A DNA stretch of 64,000 nucleotides from Rheinheimera sp. 1928-s (GTDB lineage Bacteria > Pseudomonadota > Gammaproteobacteria > Enterobacterales > Alteromonadaceae): positions 576,189 through 640,188 of the forward strand of contig NZ_JARIXP010000002.1 of assembly GCF_029269265.1 (NCBI RefSeq), given 5' to 3'. The notes beneath the pieces are model-generated. The model made no database searches. It saw nothing but the letters and a program-made list of their open reading frames with translations, and was not told the DNA's origin. Position numbers and translations under genes: made by a program. Shown here one piece after another: positions 48,276 through 57,871 of the stretch (its first letter is position 1; each line of letters starts with the position of its first letter).

Positions 48276-48841
48276 TACCAGTTACTCCGGTATGCTGAAA
48301 ACGCCAAAGTTTCACCAGAAGGGGTAGTAATAGTGACGATAACTTCTTTCACTTCATTATTTACCTGGCCATCGGTTCCAACACAACTGACCGCCACATT
48401 AGCCTGATAACCAACATATAAACTACTCAAAGCTAAACTACCTGCACTGCCAACAATGTCGCTGCCGTTTAGTTGCAGACCATTAAAATCGTCAACATCG
48501 TCAAAACCGGCGCGAGTCTCGTTTTCAGCAAGATTCACAGCAACAGGATTGTTACAGAAATCGCTGCAAGCCTGATAGCCAGCCTCACCGCAACGGAACT
48601 CGCCACCAGAGCGGTCCGAATTTTCATCAAAAGAACGCGCCATAATTTCATTTAATAAACTGTGACCAAGCTCGGCAGCGCGGACCTGATGCCAGGGATC
48701 TGCACTTCTTTTGTAAAGTGGCCCTAAAGCTCCGGTAATCACCACTAAAGCAATAGCTAATACAACAATGCCAACTATCACCTCAATTAGTGTAAAGCCT
48801 GATTGTTGCTTGCCTGATGAGGACAAAGACGAAGCTAACAT
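48275..48841 (-). CDS. mshD: MSHA minor pilin MshD (PilV-like)
   Basis: The 188-residue product has the prepilin motif QSGFTLIEVIVGIVVLAIALVVI preceded by a 15-residue basic leader, then HQVRAAELGHSLLNEIMARSFDE, a hallmark of MshD/PilV. Four or more cysteines suggest disulfides. Overlaps mshC by 7 bp. Confidence 0.88.
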   Translation of the reverse strand: MLASSLSSSGKQQSGFTLIEVIVGIVVLAIALVVITGALGPLYKRSADPWHQVRAAELGHSLLNEIMARSFDENSDRSGGEFRCGEAGYQACSDFCNNPVAVNLAENETRAGFDDVDDFNGLQLNGSDIVGSAGSLALSSLYVGYQANVAVSCVGTDGQVNNEVKEVIVTITTPSGETLAFSAYRSNW

Positions 48842-49371
48842 GAGTGAATATACCCCTCACGTTCAATACAAATGCGGTAGGTCAACACATCAGTAATTTC
48901 GATACGCAAGCCGCTGGAGATCACTGCCCCTGCATTAGTTACAGGTTGCCCCAAAGAGTTAAATCTAAACAGAAAAGGTAAGGTTTGACTTGTTCCACCC
49001 GTAGGTAAAGCAGTATTAAACAAGCTTAATCCAAGAGAGCTGTTGGCCGGGCGCATAAACTGTAGGCCAGAGTTTTGATTAGCAGCAGCGGTTAGTTGAG
49101 TATTAGTTTCAGTTGGGTCGCAAGGCAAAATATTCGGATAACCTAACTGGAACTGAGTAAGAATAAGCTGATGACAGAAAGCAGCAGAATCAGTCTGCTG
49201 CATGGCCTGAGTTTGCATACGGCGCAGGATAGAAATCATCTGGTCCTGCGTCGTAGACTCCTCAACACCGCCTTTACCCAAAAATCTGGGTAAAGCAGTG
49301 GCAGAGATGATACCGAGTAAAATAACTACAATAATCAGCTCTATAAGAGTAAAGCCGTAAGATGTTTTCAC
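48835..49371 (-). CDS. mshC: MSHA minor pilin MshC
   Basis: A 178-residue prepilin-like protein beginning MKTSYGFTLIELIIVVILLGIISATALPRFLG, with a very short leader. MSHA order (A-C-D-O-P) identifies it. It has paired cysteines near the C-terminus (RICIEREGYIHSC). It starts 15 bp after mshA ends. Confidence 0.85.
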   Translation of the reverse strand: MKTSYGFTLIELIIVVILLGIISATALPRFLGKGGVEESTTQDQMISILRRMQTQAMQQTDSAAFCHQLILTQFQLGYPNILPCDPTETNTQLTAAANQNSGLQFMRPANSSLGLSLFNTALPTGGTSQTLPFLFRFNSLGQPVTNAGAVISSGLRIEITDVLTYRICIEREGYIHSC

Positions 49372-49386
49372 GGCTATATCTCGTTA

Positions 49387-49968
49387 TTAGTTACAACCAG
49401 CAGTTTCAACAGTAATAATTGGCAAAGTAGCGGTACCACCTGCCACAGTTTTGCCAGCACCGACATATTGAACATAACAACCGTTGTCTTGTAATGAAGC
49501 TAAATCAGCTGCAATACGGATAGTACCTGCGGTGGTATGTGTCGTAGTTGTTCCTACTACAGTTTCTGCAATAAATCCGGCAAGAGCAGGTGTCGGGTTA
49601 GTTGTAGCGTCTTCACTTGTTACCCAGCCATTAGGGAAATCAATAGCAGCACGAATACCACCATCAGTTGGTTTTGGGTAGCCATAAGTTAATCGCACAC
49701 CTTCAATAGTATTAGCCGCATTTGTGTCAGCATCACCTGCAGCATCTGGTTCTGCATTAGTAGCACCAGCGATAATAGCTTTGCCATTCACTAAAGAAAT
49801 TGCAGCTCTTACAGCACCTTCAACCCCCTGAACGACAGATGTTCTTGCATCACCCTGGAAATTCAAAAACCTTGGCGCTGCTGTTACCGCTAAAATACCT
49901 AATATTACGATCACGATGATCAATTCAACCAAGGTAAAACCTTGTTGAGTTTTATTGATAGTTTTCAT
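49387..49968 (-). CDS. mshA: MSHA major pilin MshA
   Basis: The 193-residue protein is the main pilus subunit. The leader MKTINKTQQG is followed by the processed helix FTLVELIIVIVILGILAVTAAPRF, with Glu5 for assembly. Two cysteines near the end (DNGCYVQ and ETAGCN) form the usual C-terminal loop. The body is rich in Ala, Thr and Gly, typical of variable surface pilins. Gene order B-A-C-D agrees. A GAGGTAAGAAAG stretch precedes the ATG. Confidence 0.92.
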   Translation of the reverse strand: MKTINKTQQGFTLVELIIVIVILGILAVTAAPRFLNFQGDARTSVVQGVEGAVRAAISLVNGKAIIAGATNAEPDAAGDADTNAANTIEGVRLTYGYPKPTDGGIRAAIDFPNGWVTSEDATTNPTPALAGFIAETVVGTTTTHTTAGTIRIAADLASLQDNGCYVQYVGAGKTVAGGTATLPIITVETAGCN

Positions 49969-49996
49969 ACTTTCTTACCTCTGTTTAATCTAAAAA

Positions 49997-50641
49997 TTAA
50001 GCTTTAAATTTAAAAACCCGTACTTCACCAGTGGCTGGTCTGTAAAAGAAACCGTTCAGGTTAGATCCGGTTAAACCGGTATCAGACGCTGTGGCTGCTG
50101 CTGCAGGAACTGCAGTTAAACCAGCAGTCTGGATATAAAAACAGACGTTAGCAAAATCCCCTGTACCCTCACGAACGTATAGTGCATTTTGGGATAATTG
50201 GTTCGCCGTCGGTACTGGTGTCCCTGCTACAGCGGACGGGCTATTTTGTAACACTAAATTCAGCACATCTACACAACTCTGGTTGGTGATTGAAGCTGTA
50301 GTAAAGTTTGTTGTCGTATTAGTTGGTAAACCAGTTGGATAGCCCGGCACAATTAATACAGGAAGATCATCAGTCAATACGTTAATGCCTATCTGAATAC
50401 CATCAATCGTAACTGCGGTCTGACCCACACCTATATTGTTGGATGGACGGCCTTCAACTTCCCATTGACCACGCACTAAACCTATAGCAGACGCAAAACC
50501 ACCCGCTATACCGTCAATAGATGCCTGTTCAGCCTGCTCTGTGACATTTAAAAACCGCGGTAAAGCAGTAGCTGCCAATAATCCTAAGATTATCACCACA
50601 ATGATAATTTCGATAATAGTGAAACCACTTTGTCGTCTCAT
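49997..50641 (-). CDS. mshB: MSHA pilin-like protein MshB
   Basis: A 214-residue prepilin with MRRQSGFTIIEIIIVVIILGLLAATALPRFLNV, a short leader and Glu5. Most like MshA but longer; assigned MshB by its place directly before mshA. The ATG lies at the end of a 105-bp gap after mshG. A 30-codon frame (50730-50638) ends with a TGA that overlaps this ATG. Confidence 0.88.
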   Translation of the reverse strand: MRRQSGFTIIEIIIVVIILGLLAATALPRFLNVTEQAEQASIDGIAGGFASAIGLVRGQWEVEGRPSNNIGVGQTAVTIDGIQIGINVLTDDLPVLIVPGYPTGLPTNTTTNFTTASITNQSCVDVLNLVLQNSPSAVAGTPVPTANQLSQNALYVREGTGDFANVCFYIQTAGLTAVPAAAATASDTGLTGSNLNGFFYRPATGEVRVFKFKA

Positions 50642-50746
50642 TTTGTTAACTCCACACTTTTATTTGTTAGTTTATCGCTAATAGCTCTCATTTTACTCAC
50701 TATTATCAGCTTGTCTTCTGTTTTTTTCATTTTTACCGATTATTTA

Positions 50747-51964
50747 CTAACCACCTTTATAGGCATTCAACATATCCCACATAGGTGTAAATATACCTAA
50801 AGCTAAAATAAGCACCATAGCAGATACAACTGAAATCAGAATAGGTTCTATCTTTGCTGTGAGTCCTTTCAAGTCGTATGCCACTTCTCTTTCGTAAAAT
50901 GAGGCTACTTCCGTCAACATCTCGTCAACCTGCCCCGTTTCTTCACCTACAGCTAACATTTGCAGTACTAAGGGAGTAAATAAGTCACTTTGCACCGAAA
51001 CCCGCAATAAGCTTTCACCCCGTTCGATGTTTTTTCGCATCTCACGGATTTTCTCCGCCATATAATCGTTGTCGACCGCTTCAGCTACCAGTGTTAAGGC
51101 TGAAGTTAAAGGTACACCAGCTTTAAGCATCATTGCAAAACTACGGCTAAAACGCCCTAAAGTGGCTCGCACTAAAATAGAACCCATCAGTGGCATTTTT
51201 AACTTCCAGTAGCTCCATTGATAACGGCCTTTGTCAGATTGTAAATACAGCCGCAGCGCCCATAAAAGCCCTACCGCAACCCCAGCCATTGTTTGCCAAT
51301 GATTCACAAAGAGGTTGGAACTGGCCAGTAACACTTTAGTGGCCCAGGGTAATTCAGTATTAAACTTGGCAAACATCGAAGCAAACTGAGGGATCACCAT
51401 GATGTTCATAATCACCATAGCTATGGTGATGGCTATTAGCACAAAAGTGGGGTAGCGCGTGGCTTGTTTAATTTGCTTTTTGGTTTCCATTTCCTGCTCA
51501 AAATAGCCGGAAAGTTGTAAAAAGGACTCGTCTAAACGACCGGTATTTTCCCCCACATGCACTATGGAAACGACTAAACGACTGAATATTTTCGGGTGCT
51601 GCGCCATTGCTGCAGACAAAGTACGGCCTTTCTCCAGTTGGTCTGCTAAATCCAGCAACACTGTGTTTAACGCTGTAGAGCTGGTACTTTCTGCTAAGCC
51701 GATAATAGCCCGGATAATAGGTATGCCGGCCTTCATCAGCGAATACATTTGGCGGGAAAAAATAATCAGCTCAGTCATACTGACCCGTTGCCAGGGCCAG
51801 ACAATAGCGGAACTAGCCTGCTTTTCATCCTGCATTTTTATTTTGATAGGGATCTGACTGCGTTGCAGCAACATATCAGCCACTGCGGTTTCACTGCTGG
51901 CTTCAATGCTACCGCTGACGGACTGACCTTGTCTGTCTCTGGCTGTGTAGCTGAAGGTGGCCAT
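50747..51964 (-). CDS. mshG: MSHA inner-membrane platform protein MshG (GspF/PilC family)
   Basis: The 405-residue polytopic protein organises the pilus motor. It has two GspF domains (about residues 70-195 and 272-395) with RQMYSLMKAGIPIIRAI and RSFAMMLKAGVPLTSAL, each followed by GENTGRLDES or GEETGQVDEM. Three TM helices lie at about 175-195, 225-242 and the C-terminus. The start overlaps the mshE stop by one base. Confidence 0.92.
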   Translation of the reverse strand: MATFSYTARDRQGQSVSGSIEASSETAVADMLLQRSQIPIKIKMQDEKQASSAIVWPWQRVSMTELIIFSRQMYSLMKAGIPIIRAIIGLAESTSSTALNTVLLDLADQLEKGRTLSAAMAQHPKIFSRLVVSIVHVGENTGRLDESFLQLSGYFEQEMETKKQIKQATRYPTFVLIAITIAMVIMNIMVIPQFASMFAKFNTELPWATKVLLASSNLFVNHWQTMAGVAVGLLWALRLYLQSDKGRYQWSYWKLKMPLMGSILVRATLGRFSRSFAMMLKAGVPLTSALTLVAEAVDNDYMAEKIREMRKNIERGESLLRVSVQSDLFTPLVLQMLAVGEETGQVDEMLTEVASFYEREVAYDLKGLTAKIEPILISVVSAMVLILALGIFTPMWDMLNAYKGG

Positions 51965-53709
51965 TAGTTAAGTACCTGCTCTGCCGTCACTGTGCTGACA
52001 GGCTCTTCCAGTTCAAGGTATTCTGAAACCTTAATGACTTCCTCTATACTGGTCAGCCCCTGCATCGCATAATCCAGCGCCATATCTCCCAAAGGACGGA
52101 AGCCTTCGTTAGTGCGGGCCGCTATAGCAAAACCTTCAGCATCACTGCGGCGCAACGCATCTGCCATTTCACGGTTCATCACCAGCAATTCAAACACACC
52201 AATACGGCCTGAATAGCCAGTGTGATTGCAATTCTGACAACCTTCGCCAGCCCAGAATTGCTGGCCCGGCGCTATATGTTTATGCTGCAACCAGCTGATT
52301 TCGGAAGAATCCGGCGTGTAAGGCTTTTTACAATGGGAGCATAAACGCCGAACCAGCCGCTGTGCCAGAATAGCTCTTAACGCACTGGCAACCAAATACT
52401 CGGCTGCGCCCATATCTATTAAACGTAAGGTACTGCTGATGGCATCGTTGGTGTGCAAAGTGGACAACACTAAGTGACCAGTTAAAGCACCACGTAAACC
52501 AATTTCTGCGGTTTCCTGATCCCGCATCTCACCCACCATGATGATATCCGGATCCTGACGTAAACTGGTTCGTAACACATTACTGAAGGTCAGGCCAATT
52601 TTATGATTCACTTGTACCTGATTAATCCGGGGCAAACGGTATTCGACCGGATCTTCGACGGTAATAATTTTATTACCTTCTTTATTCAGTTCACTGAGCA
52701 TGCCATACAAACTGGTAGTTTTACCCGAACCTGTAGGCCCTGTGACCAGAATCATGCCATGAGGCGTTTTTAAAATACGACGTAAACGTTTGAGCAGTGC
52801 ATCCGGCATGCCTGTTTGCTCCATCGTCAGCAAACCTGCCGACTGATCCAACAAACGCATCACCACAGATTCGCCATACTGCACCGGCATGGTCGACATA
52901 CGCACGTCTATAGTGCGGCCTTTAATTTTGATCTGGAAACGACCGTCCTGGGGTAAACGCTTTTCCGATATATCCAGCTGCGCCATCAGCTTTAAGCGCA
53001 ACACCAGGGCCGGTACTATGCTGACTTCTTTCAGCACGTTTTCCTGTAATACACCATCAACACGCTGGCGAATACGCAGCAGTTTTTCGTCAGGTTCGAT
53101 ATGAATATCCGAAGCCCGGACCTGCACAGCATCCTCAAAAATAGATTGCAGCAGTTTGACGATGGTGTTGTCGTTATCTGTCGGGTCGCTTAAAGCACCG
53201 AAATCCAGAATATCGGTTTCGGCGTACTCTTCTTTTAATTGAGTGGCAAAGTTTTCGATTTGCTTAGTGCGACGGTACAAGCGGTCGAAAGCGCTGATCA
53301 GCTGGCTTTCCCGCACTATCGCAATGGAAATTTCTTTAGGCGCCAACATAGGCGCTATCTGATCGAGTACCGATAAATCGGCCGGATCGCTCATGCCAAG
53401 CAACACGGAGCTGCCCCTGTCTTCCAGCACTAAAGCGCGGAAACGACGGGCATGCACTTCGGGCAACAAGGCAACAGCTTTAGGGTCAATTTGCTGCTGG
53501 CCTATATCCAGTAAATCTACTTTCAGCTGTTGTGACAAAAACTGCAGTAACTGATCTTCAGTTAAAAACTGCATATCAATAAGGCTACTACCCAGCTTGC
53601 GGCCAGTTTTTTGCTGCTGTGCTAATGCTTGCTGCAGTTGTTGTTCACTGATGATGTTTTCATGCACCAACAGGTCACCAAGTCGCATTTTTAGTCTGGG
53701 TTTTAACAT
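51964..53709 (-). CDS. mshE: MSHA pilus extension ATPase MshE with MshEN c-di-GMP-type domain
   Basis: MshE drives pilus extension. The 581 residues start with an MshEN domain. Two motif copies are visible, RLGDLLVHENIISEQQLQQA from residue 9 and KLGSSLIDMQFLTEDQLLQF, resembling the RLGxxLVxxGxIxxxxLxxxLxxQ pattern of MshE proteins known to bind cyclic-di-GMP. In the first, Glu-Asn replaces the usual Gly, so affinity may differ. The ATPase follows with Walker A GPTGSGKT near residue 325, Walker B IIMVGEMRD, a His box and the zinc tetracysteine CSHC...CQNC. It overlaps mshG by one base. Confidence 0.92.
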   Translation of the reverse strand: MLKPRLKMRLGDLLVHENIISEQQLQQALAQQQKTGRKLGSSLIDMQFLTEDQLLQFLSQQLKVDLLDIGQQQIDPKAVALLPEVHARRFRALVLEDRGSSVLLGMSDPADLSVLDQIAPMLAPKEISIAIVRESQLISAFDRLYRRTKQIENFATQLKEEYAETDILDFGALSDPTDNDNTIVKLLQSIFEDAVQVRASDIHIEPDEKLLRIRQRVDGVLQENVLKEVSIVPALVLRLKLMAQLDISEKRLPQDGRFQIKIKGRTIDVRMSTMPVQYGESVVMRLLDQSAGLLTMEQTGMPDALLKRLRRILKTPHGMILVTGPTGSGKTTSLYGMLSELNKEGNKIITVEDPVEYRLPRINQVQVNHKIGLTFSNVLRTSLRQDPDIIMVGEMRDQETAEIGLRGALTGHLVLSTLHTNDAISSTLRLIDMGAAEYLVASALRAILAQRLVRRLCSHCKKPYTPDSSEISWLQHKHIAPGQQFWAGEGCQNCNHTGYSGRIGVFELLVMNREMADALRRSDAEGFAIAARTNEGFRPLGDMALDYAMQGLTSIEEVIKVSEYLELEEPVSTVTAEQVLN

Positions 53710-53713
53710 AAAA

Positions 53714-54943
53714 TCACTCTAACGCCGCGATGCGTTTTTTTACATAGTCCAGGCTGGCTACCGATAAGCCAAAACCATTCCCTGCCACCTGGCGATACGC
53801 CAGCAATGCCTGCTCGTTCTGTTGCATGGCGTCGTAACTTAATGCCATACCCAACCACCAGCGCGCCTGTTCTGGTTGCTGCCTGGCCAGTTGCTGAAAC
53901 ACCTGCACTGACTGCGCATGCTGATTGGTTTTTTGCAAAGCTGCAGCTTTGAGGGCGTAAAAATCAGTGTAGTTAAAGATATCAGGCTCGTACTCTAAGT
54001 AACTCAGGGCTTTGACCCAGTCCTGTTGCTTAACCGCTAAGGCCGCTAATGCCATAGAGACTTTAGGATCCTGTATACCAGCAGCATTGGCCTGTTCCAG
54101 TATCTGTACTGCGCCTGCATCATTGCGCTGAATTTGCGCCAAACGCGATAACTCTAAATAAGCCTGGCTGGATCGGGGTTCCAACTGACGAATTTGCTGC
54201 CAGTGATTGACTGCCTGATTCAGATTGCCAACAGATTCAGCCTTTTTTGCCTTTTGCACCAGCAAATCTTTTTGTTGCTCCGGGCTGAGTTGTACTTTTT
54301 CAATCGCCAGAGAACGGGGTTTGTCTGACGGCTGCGGCGCCTCATTCCAGTCAGGTTCAATCACAGTCTCTGACTCGGCGGCAAAGTCACTGCTTTGATC
54401 AAATTCGGAGATCTGAACTTCATCTGTCGCAACAGTATCGGCTAAAAAATCCGTGCTGCTGGCAGCAACAGGCTCAGCTAAAACTACTTGCACTACCCGT
54501 TCTTCTGCGACCGGCTGACTGGCAAAGGGTTTCAGTTTAGGCTCAGCTACAACCTCGGGCATATTAGCCTTTGATTTACCCAGCTCTGCGGCCAATTCTG
54601 GTGAAATTCGGCTGGCGACTACATCCTGCAAACTAACAACTTGTTCGGCCGGGCTCGATACAGCAGCAAGACCCTGAGCTGCAGGGACCAACTGATTAAC
54701 AGCAGCTAACGGATGCACTTGCCCTTTTTGCACTTCAGCAGCTGTCACCGTCTGCTCGGTTTTAATAGAAAAGCGTTCCATATACCAGGCCTGACCACAC
54801 CAGCCTGCGAATAAAGCGAGAGGCACTGCGCCCCATAACAGTAAATGTGTTTTGCGTTGAGGTTTGAAACTGGCAAAACCTCTGTGCTGTTGCTGTTGTT
54901 GCTGTTTGTCTAAATCACGCAACATTTTATTGATCACGCTCAT
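53714..54943 (-). CDS. mshN: MSHA biogenesis TPR protein MshN
   Basis: I place the start at ATG 54943, which overlaps the mshM stop by 4 bp (ATGA) and begins MSVINKMLRDLDKQQQQQQ, as MshN proteins do. The frame extends 24 codons upstream without good signals. The 409 residues have a basic, Gln-rich cytoplasmic head, one TM (LLLWGAVPLALFAGWCGQAWY, about 36-56), a long acidic Val/Ala/Glu linker and about four TPR repeats (from about 225). It is thought to link the ATPase side and secretin during assembly. Confidence 0.85.
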   Translation of the reverse strand: MSVINKMLRDLDKQQQQQQHRGFASFKPQRKTHLLLWGAVPLALFAGWCGQAWYMERFSIKTEQTVTAAEVQKGQVHPLAAVNQLVPAAQGLAAVSSPAEQVVSLQDVVASRISPELAAELGKSKANMPEVVAEPKLKPFASQPVAEERVVQVVLAEPVAASSTDFLADTVATDEVQISEFDQSSDFAAESETVIEPDWNEAPQPSDKPRSLAIEKVQLSPEQQKDLLVQKAKKAESVGNLNQAVNHWQQIRQLEPRSSQAYLELSRLAQIQRNDAGAVQILEQANAAGIQDPKVSMALAALAVKQQDWVKALSYLEYEPDIFNYTDFYALKAAALQKTNQHAQSVQVFQQLARQQPEQARWWLGMALSYDAMQQNEQALLAYRQVAGNGFGLSVASLDYVKKRIAALE

Positions 54944-55872
54944 AACCACAGCTCCCTGAAATGCCAGGCTGTGGCAACCGTAATCATCAGTAAAGACAGC
55001 AGCACTCCCTGCCATATAGGATTAAAACCTGACATATGATCTCTGACATCTTCGGTATCTTTTGCCGCATAACGTATATGCCTGGTATCAACCTGCAGTT
55101 TATTTTCACCAAAAGCCAGCATCAGGCCCTTATGACTTAATACATTCACTAAACGTGGGATCCCTCTGCTGTATTTCCAAATCGCTTTTAATGCGCCAGG
55201 CGAAAACAATGGCTGGCGCACACCAGCTATATCGATGCGGGCACTGACATAGGCCTGCACTTCGTAATAGGACATGCCCCGTAAAAAATAGGAGAAACTG
55301 ACGCGCTGGCGTAATTGGCGAAATTTATAGCTGGCTAAACGTTTATCCAGCTCGGGTTGGCCAAACAACACCACCTGCAACAGCTTACGTTGTTCAGTTT
55401 CAAGGTTGGTCAGCAAACGCAGGGCTTCCAGCGTATCGTCCGGCAGAGCTTGTGCTTCATCAATAATCAGCACCACTCTTTTGCCTTCAGCCGCAAATGC
55501 AACCAGGCAATGCTGCAACAACTGTACTAATTGCTGATTGTCGATGGTATCGGATTGCTTTAATCCCAACTCGGTGGCAAAGGCCCAGCGTAATTCAACT
55601 GGTGACAAATAAGGGTCCGGAATATAGGCAATGACCCAGTCGTCCGCAGCTTCGTTCATCAGCTTCCGGCACAACATGGTTTTGCCTGTGCCCACTTCAC
55701 CAGTCACTTTGATAAACCCTTCGCCTACATTCAAGGCTGTGGTTAAGACTTCTAAGGCTTCATGATGTTGGGGCAAGTCGACATAAAACGCCGTGTTTGG
55801 AGTCAAACTAAAAGGGGTTTGCTGTAAACCAAAGTGGCGTAAATACAACATAATCAGTTCTTCGGATACCAT
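54940..55872 (-). CDS. mshM: MSHA AAA+ ATPase MshM (ExeA-like)
   Basis: The 310-residue protein has Walker A GEVGTGKTMLCRKL near residue 60, Walker B VVLIIDEAQALPDDTLEALRLLTNLE, and the ExeA/GspA-like start MLYLRHFGLQQTPFSLTPNT from Met8. A C-terminal TM helix (GVLLSLLMITVATAWHF) anchors it. Met8 may be the true start. It helps secretin assembly across the wall, by analogy with ExeA. Confidence 0.87.
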   Translation of the reverse strand: MVSEELIMLYLRHFGLQQTPFSLTPNTAFYVDLPQHHEALEVLTTALNVGEGFIKVTGEVGTGKTMLCRKLMNEAADDWVIAYIPDPYLSPVELRWAFATELGLKQSDTIDNQQLVQLLQHCLVAFAAEGKRVVLIIDEAQALPDDTLEALRLLTNLETEQRKLLQVVLFGQPELDKRLASYKFRQLRQRVSFSYFLRGMSYYEVQAYVSARIDIAGVRQPLFSPGALKAIWKYSRGIPRLVNVLSHKGLMLAFGENKLQVDTRHIRYAAKDTEDVRDHMSGFNPIWQGVLLSLLMITVATAWHFRELWL

Positions 55873-57542
55873 TGATCAATCAAATCAGCAGATTGCTTCA
55901 GCTGTTGCTGCATAGCATTGCCTGACGATACAGTAGGTTTAATAAGAATAATCAGTTCTTTTTTCCGCTCTATTTTGCTGATATTGGTAAATAACTTGCC
56001 CAGCAAAGGCACGGAACCAAGCACCGGCACTTTGGACTCGCTGTCGCTGATGGTGGATTGCATTAAACCACCAATCACCACAATTTCACCGTTGCGGGCT
56101 TTAATAATAGTATCAGACTCGCGGATATTGGTTTGAGCAGATGGCAAGGTATAGGCACTAGTGCCACCCAGATTAATGGATTTATTCAGTTCAGTCGTTT
56201 CAGAAACTGAAGGATGCACATGTAAAATGACATCGCCATCCACATTAATCTGCGGCGTCACATCCAGCGCTATACCAGAGAAAAAGGGTTCCAGTTCCGG
56301 GATAGGAACATCGCGAGTGATGCCTGTCCCTGTGCCTGTAGTGTCGGTCAGGTTTGAACTGCTGCTGACCCCTGTCACATAATATTCATCCGATCCCACT
56401 TTAATCACAGCTTTCTGATTGTTAATAGCGGTCACACGAGGGCTGGATAACACTTGTGCATTGCCTTGGGTTTCCAGCAGGTTGATCACACCGCTAAAGT
56501 CGTCGCCGTCAAAACCTATACTGCCCAGACCACCGATCTGAGCAGTGATATTATTGCCCAGACTAAAAGTGTTATTGCTGAAGTTGATGTCTGTCGAGCC
56601 TATGGTGCCTGCTATCTGGCTCCAGTTAATACCTTGCTGGTAATCATCATTTAACGTCACTTCAATAATTTTGACTTCCAGTATCACCTGACGTTGCAGG
56701 CTTTCTTCAGTCTGCCCCAGATAAGCACGCACAGCTTCTATTTCTGCAGGTAAACCCCGGACTGTGACTAAGCCAGCCTGTGGGCTAATCACCACAGCAC
56801 GATCCGGGCCTGAGCCCATCACACCGGTAATAGCTTCTTTTAAATCTTTCCAGAAATCAGTCTGGCTGGTGCTTTGCACTGAACTGCCATTACCCTGGCC
56901 ACCCTGACTATTCTGGTTACCGTTCTGGTTGTTATTCTGATTGTTGTTATTCTGGCTGTTATTATTCTGGTTATTGTTGCCTGAACTACCACTGTTGTTG
57001 CCGCCTTGCGACGAAGAAATACCACCTGCTGTCACAGAAATAGAAGAACTGCCGGAACGCTGCATCAGCAAATAATTCACCGGTATGGTTTCGGTACGCA
57101 AGCCACCAGGCATCACTTTATAAATGGAGCCGACCTGCTGAATATGGTAGCCATAGAGTTGCTCTATCACAGCAAAAGCTTCGTTTAACGTAACTTGTTT
57201 TAAATCCAGTGTGATTTGGCCCGATACAGCCGGATGAATAGCAACACTGTAGTCAGTGTCAGCCACTAATGAAGTAAAGAAATCAGCAATATCCACATTG
57301 GCAGCCGCCACATTAAAACGTTGCTGCATAGGCTGAGCCTGTTGCATAGGACTGGCCAGCGCTAATAGATCCTGAGTCACGCTGTCGGGTACTGCCAGAG
57401 TTGCAGGTTGTGTCTGTTTTTGTTGCTCAGCCAAAGCTGCCTGAGCTGCATGAGGTACTTTCGTCTCCTGCATGCCCTGACACCCAGCTAACCCCAGACT
57501 GATCAAAGCTAATGTGAAATAGTTTTTCTTAAAATAATTCAT
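55854..57542 (-). CDS. mshL: MSHA outer-membrane secretin MshL (lipoprotein)
   Basis: MshL forms the outer-membrane pore for the pilus. The 562 residues start with a lipoprotein signal (LGLAGC). A secretin-TonB short N-terminal domain lies at about 85-140 (AANVDIADFFTSLVADTDYSVAIHP). An Asn/Gln/Gly/Ser run at about 180-215 (SSGNNNQNNNSQNNNN and on) is a linker. The secretin core comes after 300 with VILEVKIIEVTLND, VLSSPRVTAINNQKA, VIGGLMQSTISDSESKVPVLGSVPLLGKLF. It overlaps mshK by 4 bp and mshM by 19 bp. Confidence 0.92.
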   Translation of the reverse strand: MNYFKKNYFTLALISLGLAGCQGMQETKVPHAAQAALAEQQKQTQPATLAVPDSVTQDLLALASPMQQAQPMQQRFNVAAANVDIADFFTSLVADTDYSVAIHPAVSGQITLDLKQVTLNEAFAVIEQLYGYHIQQVGSIYKVMPGGLRTETIPVNYLLMQRSGSSSISVTAGGISSSQGGNNSGSSGNNNQNNNSQNNNNQNNNQNGNQNSQGGQGNGSSVQSTSQTDFWKDLKEAITGVMGSGPDRAVVISPQAGLVTVRGLPAEIEAVRAYLGQTEESLQRQVILEVKIIEVTLNDDYQQGINWSQIAGTIGSTDINFSNNTFSLGNNITAQIGGLGSIGFDGDDFSGVINLLETQGNAQVLSSPRVTAINNQKAVIKVGSDEYYVTGVSSSSNLTDTTGTGTGITRDVPIPELEPFFSGIALDVTPQINVDGDVILHVHPSVSETTELNKSINLGGTSAYTLPSAQTNIRESDTIIKARNGEIVVIGGLMQSTISDSESKVPVLGSVPLLGKLFTNISKIERKKELIILIKPTVSSGNAMQQQLKQSADLIDQWYPKN

Positions 57543-57871
57543 TGAGTTTTCATCGCTTTAAACAAACTTAAGGTTAAACGTTCATTCGCTTGCTGTAACA
57601 CGACCTGCTGCCGGTTAATACTCAGCACTTTATAGCCATCTATTTCGTCGCCTTGTTTAACCGACTGACCATTAATCAACGCCATATGTTGTCCCTGCAC
57701 ATTTTTGATCAGGCCCAGTTTAAATTTAGACCCAACTTGTGCAGCAACCAGTTCTGAATCAGCTGTACTGACAGGCACAGCCTTCGCTATATCCGGTTTG
57801 GTTGGATCTGAGGAGGCGACAGCCACGACACTCAGAACTAAACACAGGCTACAACTTAATATAACTTTCAT
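57539..57871 (-). CDS. mshK: MSHA biogenesis protein MshK (PilP-like)
   Basis: A 110-residue exported protein; I prefer ATG 57871 (MKVILSCSLCLVLSVVAVA signal peptide) over a GTG two codons earlier. The mature part begins SSDPTKPD and has the compact beta domain LINGQSVKQGDEIDGYKVLSINRQQVVLQ of PilP/GspC-type proteins. It probably docks the inner-membrane complex to MshL. Its start lies within the mshJ end. Confidence 0.8.
   Translation of the reverse strand: MKVILSCSLCLVLSVVAVASSDPTKPDIAKAVPVSTADSELVAAQVGSKFKLGLIKNVQGQHMALINGQSVKQGDEIDGYKVLSINRQQVVLQQANERLTLSLFKAMKTQ

Noticed and set aside
47380-50640. Repeated FTLIEL-type coding segments as recent duplication or mobile repeats
   Set aside because: These are the conserved prepilin N-termini of six different pilin-like genes; their bodies differ.
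56900-57000. Repeated AAC/CAG-rich DNA as a possible CRISPR or satellite array
   Set aside because: Repeat unit is irregular, in frame with mshL and codes for an Asn/Gln linker; no spacers.
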